Below, in pieces: positions 45,054-56,791 of a stretch of 64,000 nucleotides of DNA. Both the position numbers and the translations under genes were made by a program. Numbering within the stretch: position 1 is the first letter of the stretch; each line of letters starts with the position of its first letter. A model generated the notes under the pieces. It was not told where the DNA came from. It did not search any database and saw only the letters and a list, made by a program, of their open reading frames with translations. This stretch comes from Rhabdornis inornatus (Eukaryota; Chordata; Aves; Passeriformes; Rhabdornithidae), in contig VWZS01005960.1 in assembly GCA_013397075.1 (NCBI GenBank), positions 432,308 through 496,307 of the forward strand, given 5' to 3'.

Positions 45054-46354
45054 ACACGTGGATGCTGCAAATTCTGCCTGTAGAAAGGAAGCAAAGACTT
45101 CCATACCAAGACTATGATGTGGTTTATCTGCTCGTCCCATTCTCCAGCAAGATGGATGTGCTAGGAGATGCCAGACTTCTCTATCTTTCCTTTTAAAACT
45201 ACTTCTAATACCATACCAAGACTTACAATGCTTTAAGTTGACCTGAACTGTGATGAATGAATTCAAATATGAAACAAACCAAGACTCATTTTCACAGTTT
45301 CTGTAAGGAGGGACATGCTAAAGAATCCCTTGGTGAGTTGCTGCTCTCTGCTGGGGAAAGGATGTACAAAAGACTACCCACATGGCACATTCCCTGTCTT
45401 GCATGTTATTCCAGTCTTATCCATGAGCTGATGTACTAATTTTAAACTGGTCTTGACAGTGAATTCCCAAGTTAATCCACTTAAATAATTTCCTATATGA
45501 TGTCACATGCATGTGCACCTCTATCTTAAAACTTCAATAGATCAGTATCCCAACTTACCTCGTCTCCTTCCCTCTCCCAAACACATTCATTAGGCTCATT
45601 TGCTGCTCCTTCCACCAACATCCCAGGCATCAAGTCCAGTTCCAAGTGCCTTGTCCTGTCACCAACTGCCAGCTTCATTTCTTCCATGGTGAAAAGATCT
45701 CACACAGCTGTCACACTAATTTGGGTAAACACAAGACTTGTGGTCACAGAAGATGGACTTTTCCTGGAATAACATGAAGTTATATCTGCTTGCCAGCAGA
45801 TAAAAAGAAGGAAGAAAGTGTTCATAACACTTTATTGACTGCCAGCTACAAAATTCTTCCTTTTGTATTACTTTTCCTCATTTTTTTTGCTTCATTTGTT
45901 TTCTTTTGTTATCTTTTTCTTCTTCCCTCCAGCCTCCATTTTCTCTCAACAGCTTTCTCAAATACACCAGTACCCCACAAGACTATAAATATACATCAAA
46001 AATACACCTTTTTTTTTTTTTTAATTCCAGTTTCAATTTTGCTTTCAACAGCTGGACTGAAATACTTCTAGCTGCAGGAGATTTTACACCAGGACATGCA
46101 GATAAATTTGAGGTGACTCCAACTACTCTATCACCAGAAATGGAAGCCGGGGGAGACCTGAGCAGAAATGCCTAAAATAGCTCAGGTGTCCAAATCACCT
46201 TGGAAATGTTGATAACCAATCATGAATTTGTGAGGAATGATCAGAATAAAGGCTAATATTTTGGTCAGGAATCTGCTACAGACTACCTGCTTGGGAAGAG
46301 GAAGGAGATGAAACCCTCTTCAGGCAGATAGAACAAATCTTGAAATCACAGACT

Positions 46355-46436
46355 CTGAGAATTGCTGGGAATCATGAGGATCATCAAAGTTAAACTCCTG
46401 GCCCTGCACAGGACTCCCCAAGAATCACAGTGTCAT
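46355..46436 (-). repeat. CR1 LINE 3'-end remnant
   Basis: 'gggaatcatgaggatcatca', 'aactcctggccctgcacagg', 'actccccaagaatcaca' match the antisense CR1 3' end. Diverged. Confidence 0.75.
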
Positions 46437-46786
46437 TATTTCCTCATGATTGCAGGAAGAAGACAGAGTCAGGGAGCACTTAAGCCAATTGTTCATGGAA
46501 ATAGTCAGTATGGCTGTGATGGTGCCAAGAGAACCCTACAGTGTCACTGTGAGACTTGTCTCATCATCTCCAACAGCTCATGGCAACCAGAAAAAGTTCC
46601 TTTTGACTGAAAAGGGGCCAATGTCACACACATTTCTGCCTCTCAAGAGAGGGGGAGAGGCAGAACTTCTACTTGGGCCTTCTAATTTCTCTTTGTGCAG
46701 AAAGCACCTTGCTTTCACTAAATGCTGACTTCTGACTTGAGGGAGGGCAGGTTTGAGGACTCCTACAGGTCTGACTCAAACACTCA

Positions 46787-47303
46787 GTCCTGGAGACACA
46801 TCTGGACAGCTGTGTCCAGCTCTGGGATCATCAGCACAGGAGGGACAGGGAGCTCCTGGAGCGGGGCCAGCGGAGGCTGCAGAGATGATTTGGGGCCTGG
46901 AGCATCTCTGGCAGGGAAAGGCTGAGGGAGCTGGGGCTGTCCAGGCTGGAGAGGAGCCCCAGCTGAGAGGGGCCCTCAGCCCTGGGTGTCCCTGTGTGCA
47001 GGGAGGGCTCCGAGCAGGGCCCAGGCTCTGCTCCGGGGGGCCCAGCAATGGCACCAGAGCCACGGGCAGGGACTGAGCCCAGGGGGTTCCACCTGCACAG
47101 GAGGCACAACTTCTTCCCTGGGCACTGCCTGGGCACTGAGCAGAGACCAGAGAGGGTGTGGAGTCTCCTCACTGGGGATATTCCAGACCCCTCTGGACAC
47201 AATCCTGTGCCCTGTGCTCTGGGATGGCCCTGCTGGAGCAGGGAGGTGGCACCACTGACCCACCATGGTCCCTTCTAGCCTCAACCAGTTGGTGATTCTG
47301 TGA
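46787..47303 (+). repeat. CR1 LINE fragment, young subfamily
   Basis: Sense CR1 of about 515 bp: 'gctgtgtccagctctgggat', 'caggagggacagggagctcc', 'gagggagctggggctgtcca', then the same 3' half as the copies at 700-980 and 12531-12796, closing 'ggtgattctgtgatcag'. It is the longest member of this trio and serves as the reference for comparing them. GC-rich relative to its surroundings. Confidence 0.93.
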
Positions 47304-49595
47304 TCAGACATTTCTCAGGCAACACCTTGAACAGGTTTCTGCTTTTCTTCTGGACTTGTTGAAAGGAAACAACGATTTCTTATCCTGCTTCCCCCATATG
47401 GGGAATGCAGGCTGATGGAGAGCTCCAGCCTGAATGCATCACACGTTTGTGAATCTCTGTACATACACACCAGCCTGCTATAGGTATCCTGACACATAAA
47501 TCAGCTGGGCACCAGATGCAGTTTGGCTACAAGAGAGAAGCAAAATCTGGGGCCAATTCTTCTAGGACACTGGAAAAATCTCCATGCAAATTGGTTATTA
47601 ACAAAGACTGCAAGTTGGTCTAACTAAAGAAACAGTCTTTACACAAGCCATTCCTCTCCAGAGGTTTTATAAAGATCAGATACCACAAATAAAATCTAAC
47701 ACTTCCCTAAGTAAGGAATATAAAAGTGATAACTAAAAACTGTTTTCTAGAAGTGCTTTTGAATTCAAATATGTATCTATTGTGTATCTTAAGTAACTGT
47801 AGTGCACACACCTGGCTTGTGAGTGGGTATGTGCATGAGTTCCCACCCTCAGAAATGTATTAAACACTGTAAAAGGTGTCAGGTCAAGCACTTAAAAGAG
47901 AGAAAATGCCAGAAATTCAGTACATCCTGGAGAACTGTAGTTCATCTCTTCTGTGAGATTGTAATGTGATAAATTCTGGAACTGAGTGATCCGAGTCCTT
48001 TTTTATCTTTTCCTCTTAAAGCACTTTTCTCTGCATGCTCCAAGTGCTCTGGCTGCTCTGTATTCATTCGCTGCCATCTTCTTCACTCACTTCTCAGGCT
48101 GTGTGTGGCCTCAGGACACACTATCAAAATCCTGTTCTGAAGAGAGAAGGCTTCATTTCCCAATGGGATTTCCTACAAGCAGTAAGCATAAATCACCTCC
48201 CTGAGTCCTTCAGTGCCACAGTGAGGGAAGGGAAAGTGCTTGACTGAGCATCTTGTACTCCTTGTGCTTCAGTGCTGTGTCTGAAGGCTTCATGAACAGG
48301 AGCATTTGCGCCCAAAAACATCCTTTACTTATGGGGACAAGAAGAAGATGTTAAAATAACTATTGCTCATGTGACAATTGAGTTTGAAGGCTCCAATTAT
48401 TCAGAATTCTTAGGAACATTAGCATGCTCTGTACAGGGTACCCTTGCACCCACAAATCCAAAGCCAGGATGCAAAGCAGCACACAGCAGTGCCTAGTGCT
48501 GGATCAGATCCCAGGCTGTGCCCTGAAAGATGGTGCTGCTGTAAAGCTCAGACCCACCCAGTGCATTGCCAGCAGCCACTGGGAGTCCATCCCAAGTCTC
48601 ATATTTGGCAAAAGGCAGCCGAGCCCCCGTGTGTGTCCTGCCATGTACCACACACAACGTCTGCTCTAAAATTACCAAGGCAATAAAAGGGACACTTCAT
48701 CAAAGGGCACTTTCCTGACACTTGTGTGAGTCACCTCAGCTTAATCTCGGTTCCTGGAGCTCAGGGAGTGCAGGACAGCTGCAATAGTTTAGCATTTCTA
48801 GAGTGGACCATTGCAGCTTGCCAGCAAACCGCAGAGCTGTGTGCTGGTGTGGCTCCTGGGTTCCCTTCCAGTTCCAGCAGGGAGTATTTTGTTGGCTTTA
48901 ATTCCTGCAGTTAAACCCAGTCCACTTGTTGCCTTTAGGTCTTTTTCTTCTTTCCCTACTGAAGCTACTTCCAACTTCATCATTTGCCTGCAGTCTTTTC
49001 CTTATCATGCCTGCTCTGTTTCTCCTGCTACATCCTCACTCTTCATCACACATCTACTCACCAAATTTACACCTACCTCTTCCAATTCCTAATCTACAGA
49101 TTCCTGAGGAAACTGGTGAATTTATGTTCTGAACCACGTATTAGGAGTTGTTTCTGTGTTTTGTAGGAAAAATCCTCCATTAAAAGCCAGCAACTCTCTT
49201 AGAAACCACTCAGAACCCAGATAACAGATATGAATAATTACTGCACAGGCATAGAGGGGGCAGATAAAGCAATTTATCAGTTCAATTCACATTCATGGAC
49301 AAGACCAGCCTTATGCAGAAAGAGGTAACATTTTGCCCCCTCGTAATTTCTATCAGCTGTAGAGAGAGAGGAATTTTCCCTGTAGTCTCTACTTTTAAGT
49401 TACCAAATGCAAAAAGCTATAAATTAGTAGTTTTTAAATGCCAGACTCTAAGAATTTATTGAACTGTGCCTTCTGTCATCTGGACTGTTTTCAGTATTTG
49501 AGGTTCATACCCATTTTGCCGTCTCACATGTTGAGTATATATTCTCCTTCTATGCTGTGTACACATTCCCAGTAAATTCTGCTCCTTTGGGCAAA

Positions 49596-49633
49596 ACTGC
49601 TTTGATACAAAGGCACTGCTTTGATACAAAGGC
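49596..49633 (+). repeat. 19-bp exact tandem duplication
   Basis: ACTGCTTTGATACAAAGGC occurs twice back to back (49596-49614 and 49615-49633) with no difference, which suggests a recent slippage event. Confidence 0.95.
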
Positions 49634-50467
49634 AATTTGGGATACACAGTGCCAATATCAGGTACTGGGACAGACCCAGGATTTAATAAATAAGATAATG
49701 AAAGCCTTCAAATCACACCAGCTTCCAGGTTCAGGCTTATGTGCCTGTTCCAAGAGTTATCTATAATAAAATTTTGACATTGGAAAAATAAATTCCAGGT
49801 ATCTAATAGCTGAGACCTGATCCTGTACTACTGACCCACATCTACTTAAAGCAAAGGAGTTCACTGAAACCAAAGGAGCGACACCAGAAGGAGACCAAGA
49901 TCCAGTGATCATCCTGCACTGGTTTGGTACTTCAGGATGGATTGAAATAAGGAGACAGCCACTGAAGTTTTCAATATTTTTTTTTTTTTTTTAAATTTCC
50001 CTGCTGTCCCCATCCCGAAGCCATTAAATGCCAGAGCCACTGGTTGACATCTGACCTCAGAATAGTTCCCAGAACAATGAGCACGTTGACCAAAGACATC
50101 AGCAAATCAACACCGGGCCAGAAGGGAAAAAATGGACCACTGGAAATCTTTTCCTCTGTTTTGTGGCTTCAGCCAAGTGTTCCTTCCAGACAAACTCTAA
50201 AATCCTTTCCCAAAACGAAAGCAACTAACCCTATTTCTCCCCATGGGCACACACAAAATTTGAAACAAGGTTGTCTCCAGTGAAAGGAGTGGCTCTTTTG
50301 ACAGCAGTGATGGCTGTTTACAGGGGCAGCTTGGTTCCAAAAGCTGTTTTGTGATAGAATCTTGGTCAGGATTCAGTTTCCACAACTCGAGCCCTGCCCT
50401 CCAGGCACACTGGGGTGTCACTCTGCAGCCAGACCTGGAAGCCAGCTCCCCAAAATTGTCTTACTCT

Positions 50468-50495
50468 CACACACACACACACACACACACACACA
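50468..50495 (+). repeat. (CA)14 microsatellite
   Basis: Uninterrupted CA dinucleotides, about 14 units; probably length-polymorphic. Confidence 0.95.
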
Positions 50496-50947
50496 AGCAC
50501 ACATTTCATTGCATTCCCAACACATACTTTGCCTAACCTTACAATGACCCAAATCTCCACTGGGCTTCAAAATTTGTTGTTTTCCCCAATCTATCTCTAT
50601 ATCTACCGACAATCTTTCAGCACCCTCTTCGTCTACTCAAAGCAGAAGTTAAAGTGAAGTTTATCTGCTTCCAAGACACTTTTCCTTCTGCCTCCTCAGG
50701 GTTCTGACAACAAGCAGCTCATTGTTTGTTGTTATTACCTTGGCAGGGATGCTGCTGAGAGAGCTGCTGCTTTCAAAAATCTACTCGGTAGCGTGGTCTC
50801 CTAGGGCTGCACATTGTCATATTTGCCAAGAATGCATACAAAAATAATCCAAAATTTATCACAAAGAGAGAATTTGCTTTGTTATTTGGGTTTTCCTCCT
50901 TGTTTTTTTTCTTGTTTGTTTGGTTGGTTGGTTTTGTGGGGGGGGTT

Positions 50948-50950
<3 letters not shown>

Positions 50951-50995
<45 letters not shown>
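50951..50995. repeat. 45-base poly-T run
   Basis: T45 directly after a G8 run and a TTGG/TTTG-rich stretch (about 50904-50950). On the minus strand it is an A45 tail, but I recognise no SINE or retrogene upstream of it. Length in the assembly may be unreliable. Confidence 0.95.
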
Positions 50996-51397
50996 CCTGA
51001 AGTCTTCAGAGTTAATAGTCTGAAGTGGTTTGGAAACTTGAGAAGCTGAGGTCCTGAATACCTTTCTCCTGCTTCTTGGTGGAAAGATGACACATACATG
51101 TGTGACTTGTTGGCTACAAGTGGAACTGCCCACAAAATTGCCATGAGAGCTAGAAAATCATCTGGCAGGTGGATGGACCTCATGCAGAAGAGAGTTGATA
51201 GTGTGGATGCAAAGTTGGTGCTCTTGAAAGTAAGAATTTGTATAGTCCAGCCATATGTCACCTCTGATGTTGCATAGGGCTTTCTTCTGGGAAGTAAGAA
51301 TTCAGTTTAATTCCCTTCTAAGCATGAAGAGGTTTTAAAACCTAAACCATCATTTAAAAAGTGGTTCACCAGGAAAAATCAAAGAAGTGGAGGAAAT

Positions 51398-51620
51398 TAT
51401 AGAAGAAATTCCTTCCTGTGAGGTTGCTGAGGCCCTGGCACAGGATTCCCAGAGAAGCTGTGGCTGCCCCATCCCTGGCAGTGTCCAAGGCCAGGCTGGA
51501 TGGGGCTCTGAGCAACCTGGGACAGTGGAAGGTGTCGCTGCCCATGGCAGGGGGTGGAAATGGATGAGCTTTAAGGTCTCTTCCAACCCAAACCACATCA
51601 CTGTATGGTTTTATGATTCT
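51398..51620 (+). repeat. CR1 LINE 3'-end fragment
   Basis: Sense CR1: 'gaggccctggcacaggattc', 'ctgtggctgccccatccctg', 'gggctctgagcaacctggga', 'gctttaaggtctcttccaac', terminus 'tggttttatgattct'. Confidence 0.93.
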
Positions 51621-53382
51621 TCATTTCACCCAGTGAATCACTTTGAAACAAAAATAAATAATTCATTGCCTCAAAAGCCATGTCACTCCAGGTTAATCAA
51701 TTCTTTCCTAGCATTTAGCAAGCTGTGTTTTCCACCAAGGCAATTGCCTTCCACTGTCAAATCACACCAGGGAAATTTTTAATTCAAAACAACAACAGAG
51801 AACCTGGATTTTCCTGTTGATTAGTACAGTTAATTATCTAACAGAATGCAAATATTTGACTTAGTGGCAGAACACAAAACCAAAACAAAGCCTTAACTTT
51901 CCAATATGCAGCAGGAAAGAGCTCTGTGTAGGTGTGAATAGGCTTTTTTGTATTTTTATTTGTGCTTTAACACCTGGAAAAGAAACGTTGCAAAGAGAAA
52001 AGAAATGTTGCCTTATTTGCATAGCAAAGGCCACCTGTAGGTGAAGCCTGTAGAAGTGGTTGGGATAACCTGTCCTTGCCACAAAAGACAGACAGACAAA
52101 ATCTCTAGAATTCAATCTATGTAAACTGATCCAGGCTTGACCCTCCTTTACACAAACTCTCAGTGTGGCAACATGAAAGAACTTAAAAATAGGCACGAGG
52201 GTTTCACTGCCAGGACAGTAGGACTGGGCAAAGAGGGTCTCAGCTTGAATGTGACCCAAGCCCTGAGGGAATGGAGATGGTTCTTTCACAACTGTCTGCA
52301 AATGTGTGTTGACACATATCTTCAGGCAGCTGAGGGGTTTGCCAAGAGCTGGACATGCCCCCACGGAGCTTTAGCAGGGACTTGATCAGATTTCTCCACT
52401 TTGCGCGGGTCCGAGACTCAGCAACTCTGTTGTGTTTGAATTTTCATCATCCTTAACTAAAGAAAAAGGTCCTGCTTTTAAAAGAATTTTCTGAAAATAT
52501 TTTAGCCTTCTTGGAGTCTTCTTAGTTTTTTTTTTCCAAGTAGCCATGATGGCAAAGAGCAGGGTTCTCATGATGATAATCAGCCACCAGGTCTCAGTGG
52601 AAACACTCCCTGGTACCCACAAGCTGCCCCATGCCAACCATACACAGTATTTCAGGGGGCTGCAAGGGTCACTCAAACCCCTGAAAAGCACAGGAGTGGT
52701 CCATGTTTTCTGACCCCAGCATTCTGATTTGGAGGGTGTCAATAACTTCCTCCCTCTTGCTCCACAGGGCAGGAGCAAGACTCCAGCCCCATCCCTGCTT
52801 CTTCAATCAAACAACGATGCCCTGCCAGGGGGTGCCTTCATCACCTCAATCTGCAGTATGTGTGGGATGGCAGACTCCACACTGTGTGCTCACTACACCT
52901 CTGCTCAGCCCTGATTTATAAAGCTTTCCAGCACAGCCTCCTTGATGCCTTTTTGGTTGTCCTCTCCCACTGGCCAGCAGCAGAGCAGCAACTTTTTTTC
53001 TGGGTTGGCTCAGAGTACCATCCCATCACATGAGTGTGCCCTGGTGGGCTCACACTGCTGAATTCATCACCAAAGCACTGGGTGGCCCAAGACTGGAGAT
53101 TCTGGGGTTTTCCAAGGGCACCAGCCTTGCCTGAGCAGGAACTGTAGGGATTCCAAGGAAAAGAGCAGGACTGAGCATTAAAAGGGATGGGCATGACAAC
53201 AGGCTTGCATGGATCAGGTTTCCTCCAGATTGACCCCAAAGGACTTTGTTCACTCTGGTTTGGATTAAGTAGTACTTAGAATTGCCCAACAGCCTAATCA
53301 GATAATGAGAAATAGCTCCTACATCACCTACACAGGCTCCCAAACAATACCTGGGGCCCATTGGCATCCACCATGTGCACAA
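51621..53382. other. Unique stretch with a candidate minus-strand exon
   Basis: No interspersed repeat recognised. One minus-strand frame between 51861 and 52778 contains only two stops in about 306 codons (TGA at 52386, TAA shortly after). The upstream part (52386-52680) is listed as an exon candidate; the 51861-52364 part is poor in acidic residues and reads like chance. Confidence 0.4.
52386..52680 (-). CDS. Candidate C-terminal exon of a membrane protein, unidentified
   Basis: A 295-bp minus-strand segment follows an acceptor 'cactcctgtgcttttcag' and runs one base plus 98 codons to TGA. The 97 residues begin GLSDPCSPLKYCVWLAWGSL. A clear hydrophobic segment, WWLIIIMRTLLFAIMATW (about residues 33-50), carries one arginine in its middle and is followed by a basic stop-transfer stretch, KKKTKKTPRR. 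An acidic and polar tail, KDDENSNTTELL, ends at SGEI. That layout fits a single-pass or last-pass membrane protein with a cytoplasmic tail; a basic residue inside a helix is seen in some immune receptors. I recognise no family and found no upstream exon, so chance remains possible. Confidence 0.28.
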
Positions 53383-53712
53383 ATCACAGAATTACAGAAT
53401 CACAGAAGTGTTTGGGTTGGAAGGAACCTTAAAAACAATTTAATTTCCACCCTGCCATGAGCAGGGACACCTTCCACTATCCCAGGTTCTCCAAGCCCCA
53501 TCTAACCTGGCTTGGAACACTTCCAGGGTTGGGGCAGCCACAGCTTCTCTGGGAAACCTGTGCCAGGGCCTCACCACCCTCACAGGGAATGATTTCTTCC
53601 TGATATCCAACCTAAACCTGCTCTGTGTCAGTTTGAAGCCATTCACCCTTGTCCTGTCACTCCAGTTCCTTATGAAAAAGTTCCTCTCCATCTTCCTGTG
53701 GGCTCTTTTCAG
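53383..53712 (-). repeat. CR1 LINE fragment, 3' end
   Basis: Antisense CR1: 'cacagaattacagaatcaca', 'gtgtttgggttggaaggaac', 'gccatgagcagggacacctt', 'ttggggcagccacagcttct', 'ctgatatccaacctaaacct', 'gccattcacccttgtcctgt'. Complete at the 3' end. Confidence 0.94.
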
Positions 53713-56585
53713 CTATCCCAGCCTTACTTAAATGAAAAAGAAGAAGAAGGGGGATACAGGGATATCCATGAGGAAAATTTAAGCATTTGTCTCTGGGTTG
53801 TGGTTATGATTTGCATTCCATAACTCTCTGAAAAGGATTTAAGACAGTCCCACCTGCTCTTTCCCCTAACACCTGGACTTCTGTAAATTTATATTTCTGT
53901 GTGCAAGAAGTCCTGATTTGTAGAAGGCAAGGACAGTATCTTTTCAAAAATGCCCATTAAAAGTAAAATCTTACTCAAAAATCTATATTTAAATAATTTC
54001 TTTTGAAAACAGCTCTGATTCATTTGGAAAACACCCAGGGTTTTGAAAAGGTTTGATAGAATTGAGTCAAACACCTTTTATAATATGGATTTTTCTGCAG
54101 TAAATTCTGTACATATATGAAATGAAGTTACTTCTCATTTTTGTGGCCTCCAAGTTAAGTAAAGTATTTACTATTTGAATTCAGGTGAGCGAAATCTCTT
54201 TTATTTTGTGTTAGTTTAAAACAACTCCAAGTATCATGCCCACAAATGTGGGAATACTTTAAAGTGTTCCCTTGCTCTCCATACCCTTTTACAGGTATCA
54301 CTTGGGTCAAAATCCCTTTATTTTCCAGTTCATTTTCTAAGAAGGCTGGACATTTGCTTCGTTTTTGAATAGATGAAGAAAAAAATCTCCTTTAGAAAAT
54401 TACACAGCACCAGGAAACTGCTTTATTCCTTTTGTTTTTTACTGTATTCAGAGGCATCTATATATATAGAGAGAGAGATACACTCTACATTTTACTTATG
54501 GCCAATTTCAGGCAGTGAAAATATTACTGCTTTCTAAAACCTCTCCACATTTTCAGGCCAAGGTCATTCCCAAAGCTGATCCACCAAAACACAACGAGGA
54601 AATCAATTTTATATGAGAGATATGAGTGTCCCATTGCACAACACTGATGAGATGGCTGTCCTAGCTCTTCAAACCTAATATCCAGTGTCATGGGCATGGA
54701 AAAAAAAAGCCATTTATAGCACAAGTTTCTTTGGCTGGTGTTAAAAGCAACCAGTATAAAACTGCAACTTGAAAAGCTTTTAAACCTTTCTCAAATAAAG
54801 TGGGTATAAACTGACTCATTTCTTTAAGTGCACCCCAGTTCACGCCAGATGCAACAAGGCGAACAGCTGGTCCTGCAGTTCTGAAGTCTGGGCTGGAAAC
54901 ACTTCTTCATTCCTAGTCAAAATCATTAAGTTAAAAGAGAAAATGGAAATAACCCATTAACAAAGGCAACCAGCAAGATAAAAGCCAAAATGAACTAAAG
55001 GGTTCTGAATACGAGCGAGTTTAGATTAAAGGCCAGTGAAATATGGAACCCAGCCCCATATAGATTTACCTGGCTCAGCTTGTGAAATGTCAGTGTAATA
55101 GGCTGCTGCTGGAAAGATAAGCAGGTCTGAAGAGGAGCTCTTAACAATGGGAACCTTGTTAGAAAAGTTTTCTATTGTACACATGTATATTAGCTGCTAT
55201 TGTCTTCCTTTATTAAGAAAATCTTGTCTTGGATTCTGAGATTGCAAAAGCCCTGCCAGTTAATTCTGTTCTATTTAGTCTGTATTTTAAACTACATTTT
55301 GAACAAAATAAATCTAAATATATCTTGTGCTTTAACTGGAAAAAGCTTCGTAAAAGGTCCCGGTTGATTCTTGCTGCTAGATACAATGAGACATAGAAAA
55401 TGAATGCAGTGGGCATTTCCAGATGGTGAATCAGTTTTTTAGTGATAGCCATCAGTGAAATCCCCATCGTACTTCAAAGGCTGCATGGAAAGCACTGGGT
55501 GTTTGTGTCAGGGAGAAGAAATATTAGATCTCCTTACTCGTAACCAAACCACTGGAGAAGCACAAAGGGTGCACTTGGAGTCAGCCCCAAACAAAGGCAG
55601 AAAATCTCTTCTTACAACAACAAATTTGTATTTAGTCTATGCAGTAGGGTATCGAGTGAGCTGGACAAAGCAGTGTGTCTGTTCCCCAAAAACATGCTTT
55701 TCTTCTCCGCTTTTGTTGAGGAATTGCCTGCAGGAGGCCCATGTATTCCCATTTACTATGGCCCTGAGAACAAAGGACCATTCTGCACAATGATGAACAC
55801 AGACCAGGAGTTGCTTGGCTTTCCATTCAAAGCAAATAAAAATAGGGAAGATGTTCATTATGACATCCACCGTAAAGTGTTACAATAAAGAGGCTTTAGG
55901 TGACAGAGCCTTTATCAGGTACTGATAAAATGTTTAATTACATCACCATTCATAGCTGGAACCTGATGAATAATACTCAGGTGTATAACTTTGGTCAGCC
56001 TGGCACTTAGTGTTCACTTTAACAAGGCAAACCACTTGAGATAGTATAATAAACATTTTCAGCTATGTTACCTCTTCAGTAATGACCTCTCTTTACTAAT
56101 ATATGGATAATACATATATTAACATATATAAAATGTATGATTCATACAATATCTCAACACAGTAGCAATGTATGGGCTGTCACTGCATGCTGCTGCACAA
56201 CATTTTTTTAATAACAAAACTCGAATCAGGTTTATTTAAATCAAGATCCTTTAAATCAATGGCATAATTCAATAACCTAAATCATATTTACATAAATTAC
56301 CAGTTCAATTTTATTTTATTTTTTAACATGGCCTTTATCAAGCGTGCCAGTCTTGGTAAAAAAATCTTTTCAGATCTCAATTTCTGTATTTTCCAAGTGT
56401 GAAGACTTTAAATGTGAAATCTTCGGAATCTTGAAAGCTGGTTAACGACACTAAAAAACATTTAAAGGTAATGAATACTCCACTGCTTTTGAAAATAGAA
56501 TACTTTGACACGTCAAGGAAACAGCAAGAGCCTTGCAAAAATCTAGCAACTAATTAGCATTTTTGGCTGCTCTTAGGTAAAATTA
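53713..56585. other. Unique AT-rich non-coding stretch
   Basis: No recognised repeat apart from short TA/GA tracts (about 54458-54480). Open frames at 55455-55888 on both strands have protein-like pieces but overlap in several phases and lack clear splice borders. 55150-55450 and 56330-56560 have conserved-element-like AT texture; no claim is made. Confidence 0.42.
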
Positions 56586-56591
56586 TTTATT
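56586..56591 (-). promoter_or_regulatory. Possible polyadenylation signal (AATAAA)
   Basis: TTTATT on plus reads AATAAA on minus, about 48 bases after the stop codon of the candidate terminal exon at 56639-56787. Its position suits a short 3' UTR, but such hexamers are frequent in AT-rich DNA. Confidence 0.25.
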
Positions 56592-56638
56592 TAGTTATTT
56601 AGTCATTTAATATTTGACAACACAGTAGTCCCTGGACA

Positions 56639-56787
56639 TCACCAAGCAATATCTTCTGCCTTTTCTTTTGACACTTCGTCAATTACCCAGTCCCATGATT
56701 TATTAGGTCCTTTGAAGTACCAGGGGTCAGAAAACTTGTGCCCAATTCCAGTCTCTACTTCCAGAGCTAGTGTGCCACATTTCCTTT
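56639..56787 (-). CDS. Candidate terminal coding exon, unidentified gene
   Basis: This minus-strand segment starts after 'tatttttttcctgctaag', a good acceptor with a long pyrimidine tract, and runs 2 bases plus 48 codons to TGA. The product begins RKCGTLALEVETGIGHKF, continues SDPWYFKGPNKSWDWVIDEV and ends SKEKAEDIAW. Four tryptophans, a balanced charge pattern and no low complexity make it the most protein-like short segment here. It has no start codon of its own, so it would be a last exon, spliced after the first base of a codon. A 43-bp segment at about 56874-56916, with an acceptor 'tgtgtcctctttgcag', would join in the right phase, but the intron of about 86 bp makes this doubtful. I cannot name the family. 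Confidence 0.35.
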
Positions 56788-56791
56788 CTTA

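Larger units (their letters stand above)
44093..46354. other. Unique non-coding stretch with two short tandem arrays
   Basis: No interspersed repeat recognised. Contains a 15-bp minisatellite (44631-44675), a 28-bp duplication (44998-45053) and a T-rich tract near 46008-46022. No credible exon. Confidence 0.45.
47304..51397. other. Unique non-coding stretch with simple repeats
   Basis: No interspersed repeat recognised over 4 kb. Holds a 19-bp duplication (49596-49633), a T-rich tract (about 49978-49992), a (CA)n microsatellite (50468-50495) and a 45-base T run (50951-50995). Open frames around 48.4-49.1 kb overlap in several phases and resemble no protein I know. Confidence 0.45.

Noticed and set aside
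46455..46728. Plus-strand frame after an acceptor-like 'tttcctcatgattgcag', beginning EEDRVREHLSQLFMEIVSM
   Set aside because: Protein-like for about 35 residues, but no donor of quality, overlaps other open frames and directly follows CR1 remnant sequence.
51861..52364. 167-codon minus-strand open frame just downstream of the candidate exon at 52386
   Set aside because: Few acidic residues, no motif, no start context, separated from the upstream frame by two stops; length is within chance for 64 kb.
55455..55888. Several overlapping frames on both strands
   Set aside because: No consistent splice borders; openness in many phases points to base composition.
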